Shown in pieces: positions 25,207-36,854 of a stretch of 64,000 bases of DNA. A program made the translations under genes and the position numbers. The stretch's first letter is position 1. Each line of letters begins with the position of its first letter. The notes under the pieces were generated by a model. It saw nothing but the letters and a program-made list of their open reading frames with translations, searched no databases and was not told where the DNA came from. This stretch comes from Isoetes taiwanensis (taxonomy: Eukaryota > Streptophyta > Lycopodiopsida > Isoetales > Isoetaceae): NCBI GenBank assembly GCA_021234155.1, contig JAJEKV010000013.1, positions 14,921,877 to 14,985,876 of the forward strand. Direction: 5' to 3'.

Positions 25207-25849
25207 CTATTATAAGAGATGGTCATATATAGATGATATGCTCCATCAAAGATCTAGGCATTGGATTTTTGGGGAGATGGTTGGTGGTTTTACATACAAA
25301 CTAGATCCAAATCCTCAAGTGTCAGCTCGATCTAGAAAGTGACAAATATTTTGTATTTGCACGATAGACAACATGACATCCAAGTGGTAGACTGAAGTCA
25401 TGGAGCTAACTCTAGTATTTAGTAGTAATGGTTGCAAGTAAGGAAGGACATCGTAGTAGCACATATATACCAAGTCATCTATATGTTAGTGATATAGGAG
25501 TTATTATAGTAGTATCACATACTTAAGAAAAGTGGGACTTATTCATTATTTTAATACTCGAATGTCCCAACATGTAACTCTACTTTCGTATTTTATTTAG
25601 AAAAAAATAGAGCAAAATGTGACAATGCATCATCAAATATGAAGATTTTTTGAAAAACGCTTATGAAAGTAAACAAAAATCCTTTGAAAGTTTAAATGAC
25701 ACATGCTATTGCATTATTGTGACGTGAAATTACATTGAAACCTTTTAAAGATTACATAATTCAAGGTGGTCTTGTACAATTTTAACTATATTTTCTGGAA
25801 TTTATTGAAGGCATTTCATTGTCACAACAGACTTTTTATGTTTCCAAGC

Positions 25850-26160
25850 ATGAATTACTGACAAAACATCCAGTCATTGTTGTTTATCTTGTGAATTATA
25901 TTTCCACCCTTGGTCCAACATTCATGGTACTGAGCTTGAATTATTTTCGCACCTCGACATAATGGCTTCCACAGCTGAACATATACATATAAGCCTTTTG
26001 TAATCCCATCGGGGTGTTCTTTTGGATCTGTTAATGCTATACCCAACCAAAAAGGTGTCTCATTTACATTCTCAGGCCTAACTATAAGAAACATTCCCCG
26101 TGAAATATGTTTCTCAGGCCTAAAGACTACCATTAGCAGGGCCACAATAAGTTCTTGTAG
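25850..26160 (-). pseudogene. Transposon-like protein C-terminal fragment
   Basis: The minus frame at 25855-26145 includes VRPENVNETPFWLGIALTD and then VYVQLWKPLCRGAKIIQAQY with CWTKGGN. The pattern 'PFWLG...V.VQ.W.P...QY..CW' resembles the C-terminal region I associate with DUF7869-type repeat-family proteins, but I cannot confirm this without a search. The N-terminal portion is absent or decayed and no intron boundaries are clear. Confidence 0.35.
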
Positions 26161-29100
26161 AACATTCTCCTAATATTCAATTACAGGTCTTATTAGGTCA
26201 TCATAACTAGACGTCTGCCCAAAACGACCTAAGCCAATTTTTCAAAAGTTTAAGTATTTAGATATGCCTGATACAATGTTATCATGTTCTCTCATCTGTT
26301 CAACTAGAGGCAATGGTTCTGGCTCAACCATTGGCAATAATATGTTTCCATTATCTTTTTGGGTTGCCCCTAGGGGGGCAAACCCTCGTTTATGTGGGTT
26401 TGTGGCATATCCAGGTATATTCTGGCATATGCCTAGAATATCCTGGTGACTGCTCCAAACTGGCTGTTGCCAGTAAACTGGCGGTCAGACTTGTTGCCGG
26501 TTGGTGCTATTCGAACCGCCTAACCGGAATGAAGTTTACGCTGTGGAGTGCAAGGATAAGGTTGAATGAATCCAAGAAAGAGTGTTTCCGGCTAGACCCA
26601 TGTTTTCTGAGAAGGTAGGCTCTGGAATCTCCATCTTTTCCTGCAACATCTGTATGATTTGTGGCATTGTGATCCTTTTTTCTAGGTGTAGAATCCATCG
26701 TTTAGAGAAATTTATTCACTGACGTTTCCAGTGAATGCTTACATTGCTGTTTCTGCACTTGCTTATCGTCGGTGATTCTGTTTCCGCACTCAGTTGTTAT
26801 TGATGAACAGATTGTTTCTATACATTATGTGAATACTTGCATAATCCAAGCCTGAGGATATACGCTGGGTAACAACTGTACAATCTTCTGTAATCATTCT
26901 CTATTTTAAATTGCATATTGTTTGCAAGACGGCCAAATCTTCAGGCATGCGTCTTAGCATAGGCAGTATCTTAACAGTTGCAAGTATATGTCAGATTGGT
27001 AGCTGTTGGACTAAGGATTTCTTGGTTTCAGAATCGGCCAGCCTTGGAAAAGGATCGCTACAAAATAAGGCAAGCCTTTGTTGCTGCACCTGAGAAGTCA
27101 CTTATTGTAGCGGATTGGCTGGCTATATGAAAACTTCAAATTTACTCACCTACTAGTTTATTCGTTAACCTATAAATATATTTGGTTTTGATGAAGTAGA
27201 CTTCAATTTTAACTGTGATTTCTTGCATTAATGCTCCATGAATCATTTAACATAAATGATCCTTGCAGGTAATTCCTTAACTTTGCAGTGCTCATATTTC
27301 TCTGTAAAAAATAAGGCCTCTGAAATATTTATTGCTACAGAATACTTGGTAGAGAATTTCATTGTAGCATTCCAATGATCACGCTCAGTTTTTGAGATTT
27401 TTAGCATCCAATACCTTAGATCTTAGTCCAAGTATTGTTGCATAATCTATTCTTGTCTTCTTGCAACCTTTGCATATGTAACTCAAGTTTGAAGAACTGC
27501 GAAGTATCAATGTCTTGCCCTTTGTCGTTTTCCAGCCAGAAGCTTAAATTTACTTGCAATGCTGCTAGTATCAAAAGGGGATTACATGAAAAGTGGATAT
27601 TGAATATTGTTTGTGAATTGGCTGTACAATATCAGAACAGTAGAGCATTCTACTGCCTTTGGTTGCGAGAATTTGAAACATCCATGGTTCTGGCAGACCC
27701 TGCCTCCTTTTCAATCTATTCTATTCGTGTTTAAGCTTGGTAAGTTTTCCTCACCCATCTTTCAGTCTCTTGGTGATAGATAAGGTTTTAATTGGAATAT
27801 ATAGATTCTTGCAACATTCGCGCTAGACATGGAAGCCATATCAGTGTGGCTTGACCTTGCACTCACTGCAAGGTTTTGCAGTTCTGGCTCTCTATGCATA
27901 TCGATTCCAAATATATCCAGGTAGGACTTTATTGCTAGCCATATAGTTACAGGGATCTCATTTTCGCTCCAAAGCGCACTCAATGTGGCTTTTGGTAATG
28001 TATTTAGATCTGTACTGACGGGCTTAAGATTTATTCAGAGTAGAGAGCTCCATCCTCGCGCGGTTGGAGCAAGCTCATGAAATGATTAAATTGACAGGTG
28101 TCATTGATTTGGGTGCTTATTCTTTGAACCCATTGTGATGTTAGTGGTGCTTCCTCAATGGGGACTATATAGCGGCTTATGTTTCGAGTGTGAGAAATAT
28201 ATTCAGGCAACTTTTGGAACTCGGTTACTCGTGCTATCATGCTATCAGGTGGTACAAGTTTGGGGGCATCTTATCTGATCCATATGAGGTTTTGCATAGT
28301 ATCAGGTCCGTCCTTGCACCTCTATGTAGCCAGTTTCGTTCCCCTCTGCAAAGGTATGTTAGCTAAATATCTAAAGGGCTTTGGATGCACACGAAGCTCT
28401 ATTTATCTTGTGACTAATGAGTCTTTGTCTGCTGGTAATTGCTATCTATATGGAAGATGTAGTTATGAGACTGGTGTCTATGCTAGGTCTTGAGTGGGTT
28501 ACCTAAATATGTCCACTTTTCATGTGCTTATTATGAAGCAAGTAGTGTTCTTAAGATGGGTTTCAATTAGGCCCGTGATCTTCTATCCCAGCAAGAAGAA
28601 ACTTTTGTACATATGGCACTGTAAACAATGGTATGTGTAGGGCTATATGTGTCTTTAGGAGACGGAGGCTTGGGAGACGGAGACTTGATGCGTATGCTTG
28701 GAACGATGGGGACAAGCCCTCCTGGAGTTAGATGTAGATGGACACTTGGCTCTTAATTCCAACACAGGTGTTTATGGTGGTAACTAGGTAGTATTCTTCT
28801 ATCAGTCATCACTTGAACAGTTGCAACTTTCGGAGGGAGGAACTTCATGGGAATTTTAGCTCCGGGTGTAGTAGCAGAGTGGAGTCCTTTGCATAGTATT
28901 GTTGTCCGTGGCAATCTATGCAAGCTTTAAATTGATTATCTTAGGGCCAGTTTTTTTTTTTAGGTTAGTGGAGCATTATGGAGGTTTCATAAGTAGCCGA
29001 TTGCAGAAAATTAAGGAATTATCTTCCATAGTACTTGGACATTGGGAAGAGGTTTGCGACCATTGCTATGGTACTTTTTTTGGAATAGCAAAGGGCCCCA

Positions 29101-29247
29101 TAGTACTAATGAGCAAGGAAGAAGTTGAGAGAGCTCCAAAAAAAAATCGTGATTAGCTGGGTTGTGTATCCTACTATGTCCTTCACTAATTGGGTGAATA
29201 AGGGCCTTGTACCATTTATATATTAATAAAAAAAAATAAAAATCTTA

Positions 29248-29280
<33 letters not shown>

Positions 29281-29660
29281 GAAGATCTAGGTTTTTTCGT
29301 TGAAGTGCTTGGATGAGGCCGGATCTTGTCACCATGGTTCTAGAGCTTCTAATGATGACGGCATGGACGAAACGGCTAATGCTACAGGCGTTAATGATGG
29401 ACAGAATTCCATTTTCATTCAGATTTTCCTATTCAGTAGGGTTTGTTTCATTCGGATTTTTTGATCCGGTAAAATTTCTGCCCGTAAACGCCGATTACAT
29501 CGACCATTCCAGTCCCAGGTATGTCATTGATCTCTGCATTTCATAATTCAATGACTGAGATGGTTCATCCATGAGTTTTAGCCAGCTTATTTATCAGAGC
29601 AATCTTGCTGTTTTAAATTTCGGATATTGGTTTACCTTTAAATTGGTGCTTATTGTTTTT
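26161..29660. other. Intergenic; poly-A tract near the end
   Basis: Only short open frames without recognisable domains are present. A segment ending with attaataaa and long A-rich runs (29227-29278) looks like the 3' tail of a reverse-transcribed copy, possibly a LINE or processed transcript, but I could not find its target duplication or coding part. Confidence 0.4.
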
Positions 29661-29669
29661 TAGAGAGCT

Positions 29670-32600
29670 GCAATTCACTCCGGATCTTATGGATGTTAGC
29701 AATTTCTGGCTCCATCTTGGGAGCACTGCCTCTTTCCGTTGGAGATCTAATGAACACCTGAACAGGCAGCGGCCTTGGGCATCCCACTCTCAGTTCTTGA
29801 TGATCATCCAAAGTAACAAGTTATCCGGTTAGATTGTCTTTTGCAGTGTCTTAAAATTTGGGTTACTATCTCTACTGTGATAACTAATGAACGGAGACAT
29901 TTAGCTTAAACTAAATTATTGTCTGCGTCATCATTTGTAATAAGTCATGGCACATGCACTTTCTTTTCTTTTACGTTCCTTAAAGGATTTCATCACTCAT
30001 GATTTGCCCCCTACTTTTACTTTCAGATTGATCTAGCAATCGATGGTGCAGATGAAGTGGATCCTGATTTGAATCTAGTAAAAGGACGAGGAGGTGCTCT
30101 CTGCCCTGCCATTTCGCCTGCCAGTAAAGTGCTTCCCGAACCTTGTCTTGGATTTAAGACATGTGCAGGGAATACTAGGTTAGGGATTGAATATCCTTGC
30201 AGCCAGTTGTTTGGAACTCCCATCAATCTCAACACTCCCATACAGTGCTCTAATTGAACAAAGTTCAAATGCTTGTCGCCCATTAGCTTTTTATCTCGGG
30301 ATCATATTGTTTGGGTAGCTCGTAATCTGGTTTTCTATACACTTCTTCAAGTGGGTTTTTCTAATAGACCAACACTTCAATCAGGTTAGTGGTTTGCAAA
30401 TGCTGAGTTTTTCTTTGCTTTTGACTATAACATGCATAGCTCACCTATAACTTGAACTTTCAGCAACGATGCAAGGTCACCCTTATATACTTTTGCTAAT
30501 ATGTTTTCTGGGTCTTCATATGATGTTTAATGTAAAGGAATTCGAATTAATTAGTCAAGGCTTTATATTCATTCTTTCATGTCTTAGCCATTTTATCTTG
30601 TACAAGGAGTTCATCTTTATAAATTTTGTTTATGATCGGCAGTTTCTGCATTACCTGCTTGGTGCCACCATGGGCAAGACAAGTCTTTGGTGAAGGTGAA
30701 GGTATTATGTAGGTCATGTAAAGAAGATGGGCCATTTCATGTCTATATCATTATCCGATCTTTGTCATTATGCAGACAATAACAATCATGCTATGAAACA
30801 TAAAAATAAATGGCACAAGAGCACAAAGGGTACATTCGTGAGGCGCTACCGTGTGCCATCAAAATCTCATGACGTAAACTATTAGATCCAATATGATCTC
30901 TCCTTTCCAATGATGACAATTTCAGAGAAGCTAGCTCACACAAGGTCTATGTTACATCATAGTGGTGCTTCCAGTAGTTTACGAGTCATTTCTGTTTTAT
31001 TTTGACAGAGTTGTTGTTGCTCTTTTCCTAGGCGCGACAATGCTCATGCTGAAAGTGTATGCTGTAATAATGTGAGAGCTTTGCTTGATGAGTTACCTAC
31101 ACCGCATCTTGTGGTGGAAATTACTGTATTTCCTGCTGGACCAATCACAGAAATTCCGTATGAGAAAGCAGACAAGCTTGAAGAGGTTCTTCGAACATGA
31201 ATTTCTATTTAAAAGTTTGGCAAGGCTATGCCACTGACAGATCGCTTATGAGCACCTAGTCTTCCGTGCATGCCTCATGGACTTCTTGATTGTTAATACT
31301 AAAGGCAACCTGATTTTTCTATGGCATTATTATGATACGATTTTCATGAGGTGATGATGGTTTTGAATATATATATATATATTAATAAAACTGTTCTGGC
31401 TGTGGCTTGCACTAGCCGCACTTGTCATTTACTGGCACAGATACAACTAGTTCGTGCATAAATGGCTTGGGGTGCTTAAAACTTTAATCAGACATGCTTG
31501 CTGTTGAAAGTGAGAGTATTTTGTGAGTAATTTAATTAAGTTGTTTTGCCGCTGTTGACAAGCTGTTAAGAACCTAAAACACAGAGAAAAAGGGAAGCAC
31601 CATCTTCTGGATTTGAATGAGTCCAAGAATTTTAGTGCATGAACCGTAAAAATGTTATTATTAAGTATAAGAGCACAAGCATCTTCAAATCTGTTTCTCC
31701 CCTCTAGAGCATGACAGTGTGGAAGCAGACTGACAATTGTACCTGCAAACTACAATATTTGTATGGCCTGTGACAAGATTGGAGAGTAGGAAAACTTTGG
31801 TTTCCATAGAATTCCAAAGTCCTGGCATCACTACCTTAAATGACATAGAAGAAAAATTCTATAGAAGTACTTCATCAAAAAGTGGCTATGTCTTTGGTTA
31901 GGTCAATTTGTCTTCCTTTGTATGGGATATTACCACCGTTACTCACTCCATGGATTGTAGGCTGCTAATCCACTTCCCAAAAGTGAATTTTAGCGATTGG
32001 TTCTACAAGCCTACATTAGACATCACCTAGAGATAGCTTTCAAGAAAATGAGATTAAACTATAACAACTATTATATTCGGAATAAGGAGAAGGAACTAAA
32101 GAAGAAGGAGAAGGAACACTTCATAGTTAAACCTCCGTTGGGGCACTCTACCTTTTAATCATTCTTGAAACCAAGGATTTGGACTTACAAGTTCTCTAGC
32201 CTATTGCTTCCAATGGTAATTCCATTGTCTGTTGTAGAGCATCAGGTCTCTAGTGGACATTAAACTGCTCCTCCTCCTACCATCTTTTTTTGGGTGGTGT
32301 CTTTCCCCGATGCCCTACTAGAGAATCCATAGTGGTGGGCGCCACGGCTCCCCCATCGGTCTTGACTCTTAGCCGATGTTGTCTCCTTCAATTTTGGCAA
32401 AATTCCTACTTTTCTGTTAGGCTGGTGTCATGGAAAGAGTGGCTTGGGATTGTCACAAGGACATCTACAGAGGCTAGCACTTTGTTAGCTCCATATATCG
32501 CCTGCTTAGCTCCACAATCTGTCTCACTGTTGCAACTACAGACTCCACAACCTATAGGGCTCATACAAGACGTTGGCTCTACTGCATGAAAAGGTAATTA

Positions 32601-32894
32601 TATGAATTGTTACAAACTTGTTGGGGTTATACTGGCAGATGATTATTTCAGAAAGCAACCATGGAAGTTGTCGTATTATGCTTTTGCTTGTAGTCTGGGG
32701 AGGAATTCCATATTGTAGATTTCTGGATTCTTTATCATCATTTATGAAAGATTAGCTTGTAGTTCAATAATCATAACTTTAGTATGTCTGGATTGAGGCT
32801 AGCATTTTCAGATTTCTTCCCATTAACTTTTTGGGATTCACAGATGGTGGAGGCAACTTCATCAAAGATTATTGTAGTAGTTGATGGGACAAAG
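29670..32894 (+). pseudogene. Ribose-5-phosphate isomerase A pseudogene fragments
   Basis: Three clear pieces appear in correct order: 29754-29812 (EQAAALGIPLSVLDDHPK), 30027-30101 ([20 protein letters not shown], then RGGAL) and 32844-32894 (MVEATSSKIIVVVDGTK). A faint N-terminal remnant with GSTASF is near 29730. These are consecutive conserved blocks of RpiA, the cytosolic or plastid enzyme that interconverts ribose-5-P and ribulose-5-P. The second block contains the family [15 protein letters not shown] signature. The pieces still end at intron-like boundaries (acceptor tttcag before 30027; donor gtatgt after 32894), so this was a genomic and not a processed copy. The reading phase between pieces 1 and 2 does not join, the LREK segment expected after RGGAL is missing, and no C-terminal half is visible. 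Confidence 0.75.
31020..31200 (+). pseudogene. Orphan exon-like segment within the RpiA remnant
   Basis: After an acceptor-like tttcctag at about 31030 a frame reads RDNAHAESVCC, then VRALLDELPTPHLVVEITVF and PYEKADKLEEVL, ending at TGA 31198-31200. The composition is that of a real protein, but it is not part of RpiA and I do not recognise it. It may be an exon of another gene inserted or shuffled between the RpiA pieces. Confidence 0.35.
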
Positions 32895-33010
32895 GTATGT
32901 GCTTTTCCTTTATGAACTGGTACAACCTGGTTTGTAATTTCATTGTTAGTCATAGTATTTGCAACTGTTTGAGCGCTTCAAGCAGCAAAGGCCTTTAAAG
33001 ATATTTTGAA

Positions 33011-33133
33011 ATGACTAGTATTCCAAGGCTGGAGGATGTAGATGACAAAGAACTACTTGTTTTAGCAGACAAGATGTTTCTTACTATGAGAGATCGTGGT
33101 GTAGATGAGGAATCTGTTAGTAGATTTGAATGA
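33011..33133 (+). other. Short open frame, unknown
   Basis: A 40-codon ATG-to-TGA frame reads MTSIPRLEDVDDKELLVLAD, continues with KMFLTMRDRGVDEES and ends SVSRFE. The acidic, helix-like composition looks coding. It lies just downstream of the last RpiA piece but does not resemble the RpiA C-terminus. It could be a terminal exon of an unidentified gene. Confidence 0.25.
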
Positions 33134-33959
33134 GCTTGTGTTGTGTGGGCTGTAGACTATGCATGTGGAACTAAAGATGATGGCAGAAGTGAATGGTAGC
33201 TTGTCATAACTGTTGTGCTTGGGAGCTTGTGATAACTATGGTACTTGGCTACACACCCGATGTTCAGACATTTTAGGTTCTACAAAGCTGTGTGTAAAAG
33301 GTTTTGGTAATAAGCCATCAGTGAAGATGACTGCTTATAAAAATAGTTAGATTGCCAGGACGGCTTTGTGGTTTGCATACATTGTACTTCTTGATTTTCA
33401 AAATGATCATTAGTAGATCAAGTTTTAGCTTTACATTTGTCTTCCCAAAACGATCATTACCAGATATTGTTATGTTTTAACAGATACTGTTATGATAATA
33501 ATTGACAACAAGCTTGTGTAGAATAGTCTGTTATGTTTTGTGTAAAATAGTACATTACATTTGTTAATTAATATAGAATAGAATATATAGTCCACCGAGA
33601 CCAATAGATGGTGTGAAAGCTCCATAAGGAAGAACTTTAGTTTTGCATAACAAGCAATTGGTAAAATTTATCTTAATTTAACCCCGTGATCTAAAGGTTA
33701 ATGCATGATCTAAAGGTTAATGTCATGGTTGATTGATTGTAAAAACATGACTTTGAAGTATGATTTAAGCCACTTCACCCTCGGGACACGGAGGGCAACC
33801 CTCCATGCGCAGCACCTTGTTTGAATAGTTCACGCCCTTCTTTTGGGTTCCAGCTAGATTACCTTCAATGAATTTTGTACTGAAACTTTGGAACATTCCC
33901 ATCCGTGTACAACCTAAAATGTAATGGCTTAGTATGACCAATCAACTTTTCCTGACCTT

Positions 33960-34850
33960 CTTCTGTATATCCATGTAAAAATCTTTTAATGTCTGGTACT
34001 TCGTGTATTAGATGTGGAGCATTTTTGAAAGATTCAGACATTTTTCAAATATTTCAAATAACTGGGGCAATGTGTGAGCATGGTTTTTCCTTAAGCAAAT
34101 TTGCTAAAAAAGGCATCAATATCTTCATGCGTATGCCCAATCATAGGAAATGCCATGTTAACTTCTTTGAAATGACCTCTCCACAAGCAATGCCAAATAT
34201 GCTAAAACATATCTATTTTTATTTTCTGACACACAGTTATCAACCTATAGCATTAGAACTTTAGGCAAAGGCTTAAACTGAGATGCTTCATCATTTTTGG
34301 ACAATATATGCTCACTAGCTCTTATTAACAATGCTTTTTGAAGATCTCCATCATCTTTAAAGCTCTCCAAACTTCTCAAGCATTTAGCTATAGATCCAAT
34401 TGTGAAATTAGGATCAAATGACCAATTTGATGTGGAAAAATGATCGAAGAAGTGAGGCCCATGCCATGATACCTGCTAGAGCCATGGGTAATTGCATAGC
34501 ATTCTTTGTTATATTTGGATTTGGCTTCAACCGAGGAGTGCATGTTTTCTTTTGATCCATCTTATCATGTATCAAACATAGGTACTCTTTCGGATGAAAT
34601 ATAGATATCGCCATGAGTAGTAAATACGACAACTCTTTTGCTCAAAATTATGCTTTTCCATCAATTCTAAGAGCTTCACCCTCTCTTGTGATTTTTCATA
34701 CACAATAGCTTGTTTTTCAGATCTGTACATATTTTACATTTTGAAAAGTCGCCACTATTACGAGCAATAATTACATCTTTGAACTCTATATTACATAGCC
34801 TGTTAATGCTTGATTATGAAATAGGATGAAGCCTTGTATGGTGTGCAGGT
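33960..34850 (-). pseudogene. Decayed DUF7869-type transposon-associated gene
   Basis: On the minus strand several hallmark blocks occur in order but in different frames: FSKCKICTDLKNKLL (about 34690-34770), LMEKHNFEQKSCRIYYSWRY (about 34600-34670), EYLCLIHDKMDQKKTCTPRL (about 34530-34587) followed by MQLPMALAGIM, ENKNRYVLAYLALLVERSF (about 34175-34235) and EVNMAFPMIGHTHEDIDAFF (about 34100-34160). The IHDKMD and GHTHEDID motifs are, from memory, typical of the DUF7869 family, which is multicopy in many plants and animals and behaves like a transposon gene. Frameshifts separate most blocks and a stop follows FFSKFA, so it is dead. Upstream sequence to about 35100 (HREWWQLIDITPTRC) may belong to it. 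Confidence 0.62.
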
Positions 34851-35109
34851 CGTTCACTTCCTTTAACATTGATTTGAGACTATATGTTGATGGCATGACT
34901 TTTTGACTATCTCTGTCACCATCTGCAGCTTGTTCTACTTCAATGAGGCATCTGGTTGGCGTAATATCAATAAGCTGCCACCACTCTCTGTGTGTTTTGC
35001 TTTACCAACTTGTTACCATGAATTCGTTATTTTGCACCATGCAGCCACTCGTTTCTTCTAAAGGATGTGGTTTTTTTTTCACACTATATATTGTGTACCA
35101 ACCTTTGCA

Positions 35110-36854
35110 ACATTTCAAATAACAAATCCGGTACTTTCGTTTTCGTCCTTTATACTAGCAGAGAAATTATCATAAATGAATGTCACTTTATTGTCATGTT
35201 TGAATGAATAATATTCCTGAGTTTAACCTCTAATACATTGGCTAGAAACTTCCATGTAGAGTACTTCCAATATATAACATATCATAGGAACTTAGGACCT
35301 TCTTTTTCAAAAATTTCTGCTTAAGTAACTTTCAACACATGTTGAAAGTTAAACTTTTTGTACTTTAGTGCTAGTAGACTTTATGTCTATCATGCTTTTG
35401 TCATTGTTTTCTCAAAGCTCCCATGTTGTTATCTTCCAACACATGTTGGAAGTTAAACATGTTTTATATGTTTCTCATTCCTTTCTATTAAAGTAATTGG
35501 CAACTTCTTTCTATTCTCTTTATTTTTTAGAAGGTTTGATTCTTTTGTGTATGCAGGAATCATAGTCTTTTTTGTCATTTCGTAGCCCATACGAGATACA
35601 AAGCTGTATCGATGTACTTATTAAGATAGATGGGAAAGTTCAATTGGCGTTTGGGCATCATGAATCTAGCATAGATAAGGGAAGTATAATGTCTGTGAAA
35701 ACATATGTTGTGCTTGCACTTGTTTCAAAATCAAGAAAAAACAATTTGGATAACCTTGTACAAGAAACTTTGTCCTTGGAATTTCAAAATGATGATGAGA
35801 TTCCATCGTTTGATCATGCGATGACATTCCAAAGATAGAAACATCTTCAAAAGATTTATATTTGTAGCCATTAAGTTACTCAATGATAGGCAGAGATCAA
35901 ATTGGTTCTATTGTAAAGGATACGATTCAAGAAATTCTATCATCTAATGCCGCATCGACGTCATCAAGTTCTTCTAGATCAATATCGAACAGATTTGGAG
36001 ATAGTATGGAAAGCTCTTTAGATAAAAAACTTGAGGAAATTCCAACAGCTGAACAAGAAATTCCAACAGCTAAACAAGAAGATATGAAGTGTAGCAAAAT
36101 AATCCAATAGCTGGACAAGAAATAGAGGGTAATGCAATGGAAGGAGATGGCATGGGTGGACCCTTGCAAGATCCAAACTATGAATCTAGTCAAGTATTGA
36201 TGGCATCTCATGATCTTAATCCAACTGAAAATCAGGAGTAGAGAGAAAGACGAAGAAAGGGCAAATCATTACAAACTTCAGATGATAACCTATCGCATCT
36301 TTTAATCAATTTAAATTTTGACATGTCTTCTGGCCCTAGTGAGTAGAAACTAGGTTTCAAAAGTAACTTATAATTGTGCAGGGGACTCTTTTTGCCATTA
36401 AAGAAGACATGCTTCATAGATAAAGGCCAATCTTGATGCCATACTCTAAGCTCCGACCCTGCCTCTTTGTTTGCAGTTGAATCTTTCGTAGAGAGCAGGA
36501 AATCAGGCACAAATAATCTCTCGTCTTGCAGATGAGTATGGCCATGACTCCAACTTAGAGTAGATGTGCAGAATTTTGAAGTAGAGGTGCATAGTTAGAA
36601 GAAAGAAAGTCCATCAAAGAGGTGTAGAGTTAGAGGGATCCAAGATTGCTAGGCATGGTGCAAATAGAAAAAGAGAGACGTCCTCTAAGAGTGCCTCCAA
36701 GCCAGCATCACCAGAGCAAAGCATAGAAAAAAATAAGTTCCGCCCCCAAGATCGAGATCGACCCTATAGGAGGAGAACAAAAAAAAAAAAAAAAAAGTCC
36801 CGCCAATTTTTTTAGGTTATTTGTACATTAAGGGAATGTCCGGTTACCAAACCG
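35110..36854. other. Intergenic with short unassigned frames
   Basis: A near-palindrome aactttcaacacatgttgaaagtt lies at about 35328-35351 and a related copy at about 35432-35455. Plus frames at 35572-35838 and 35883-36110 have ordinary composition (a Ser-rich patch and a duplicated EIPTAEQ/EIPTAKQ) but no domain that I know. A poly-A run is near 36780. Confidence 0.4.

Noticed and set aside
29225-29280. Poly-A tract as the end of a LINE
   Set aside because: No endonuclease or reverse-transcriptase frame is visible upstream and no target duplication was found; left only as a possibility.
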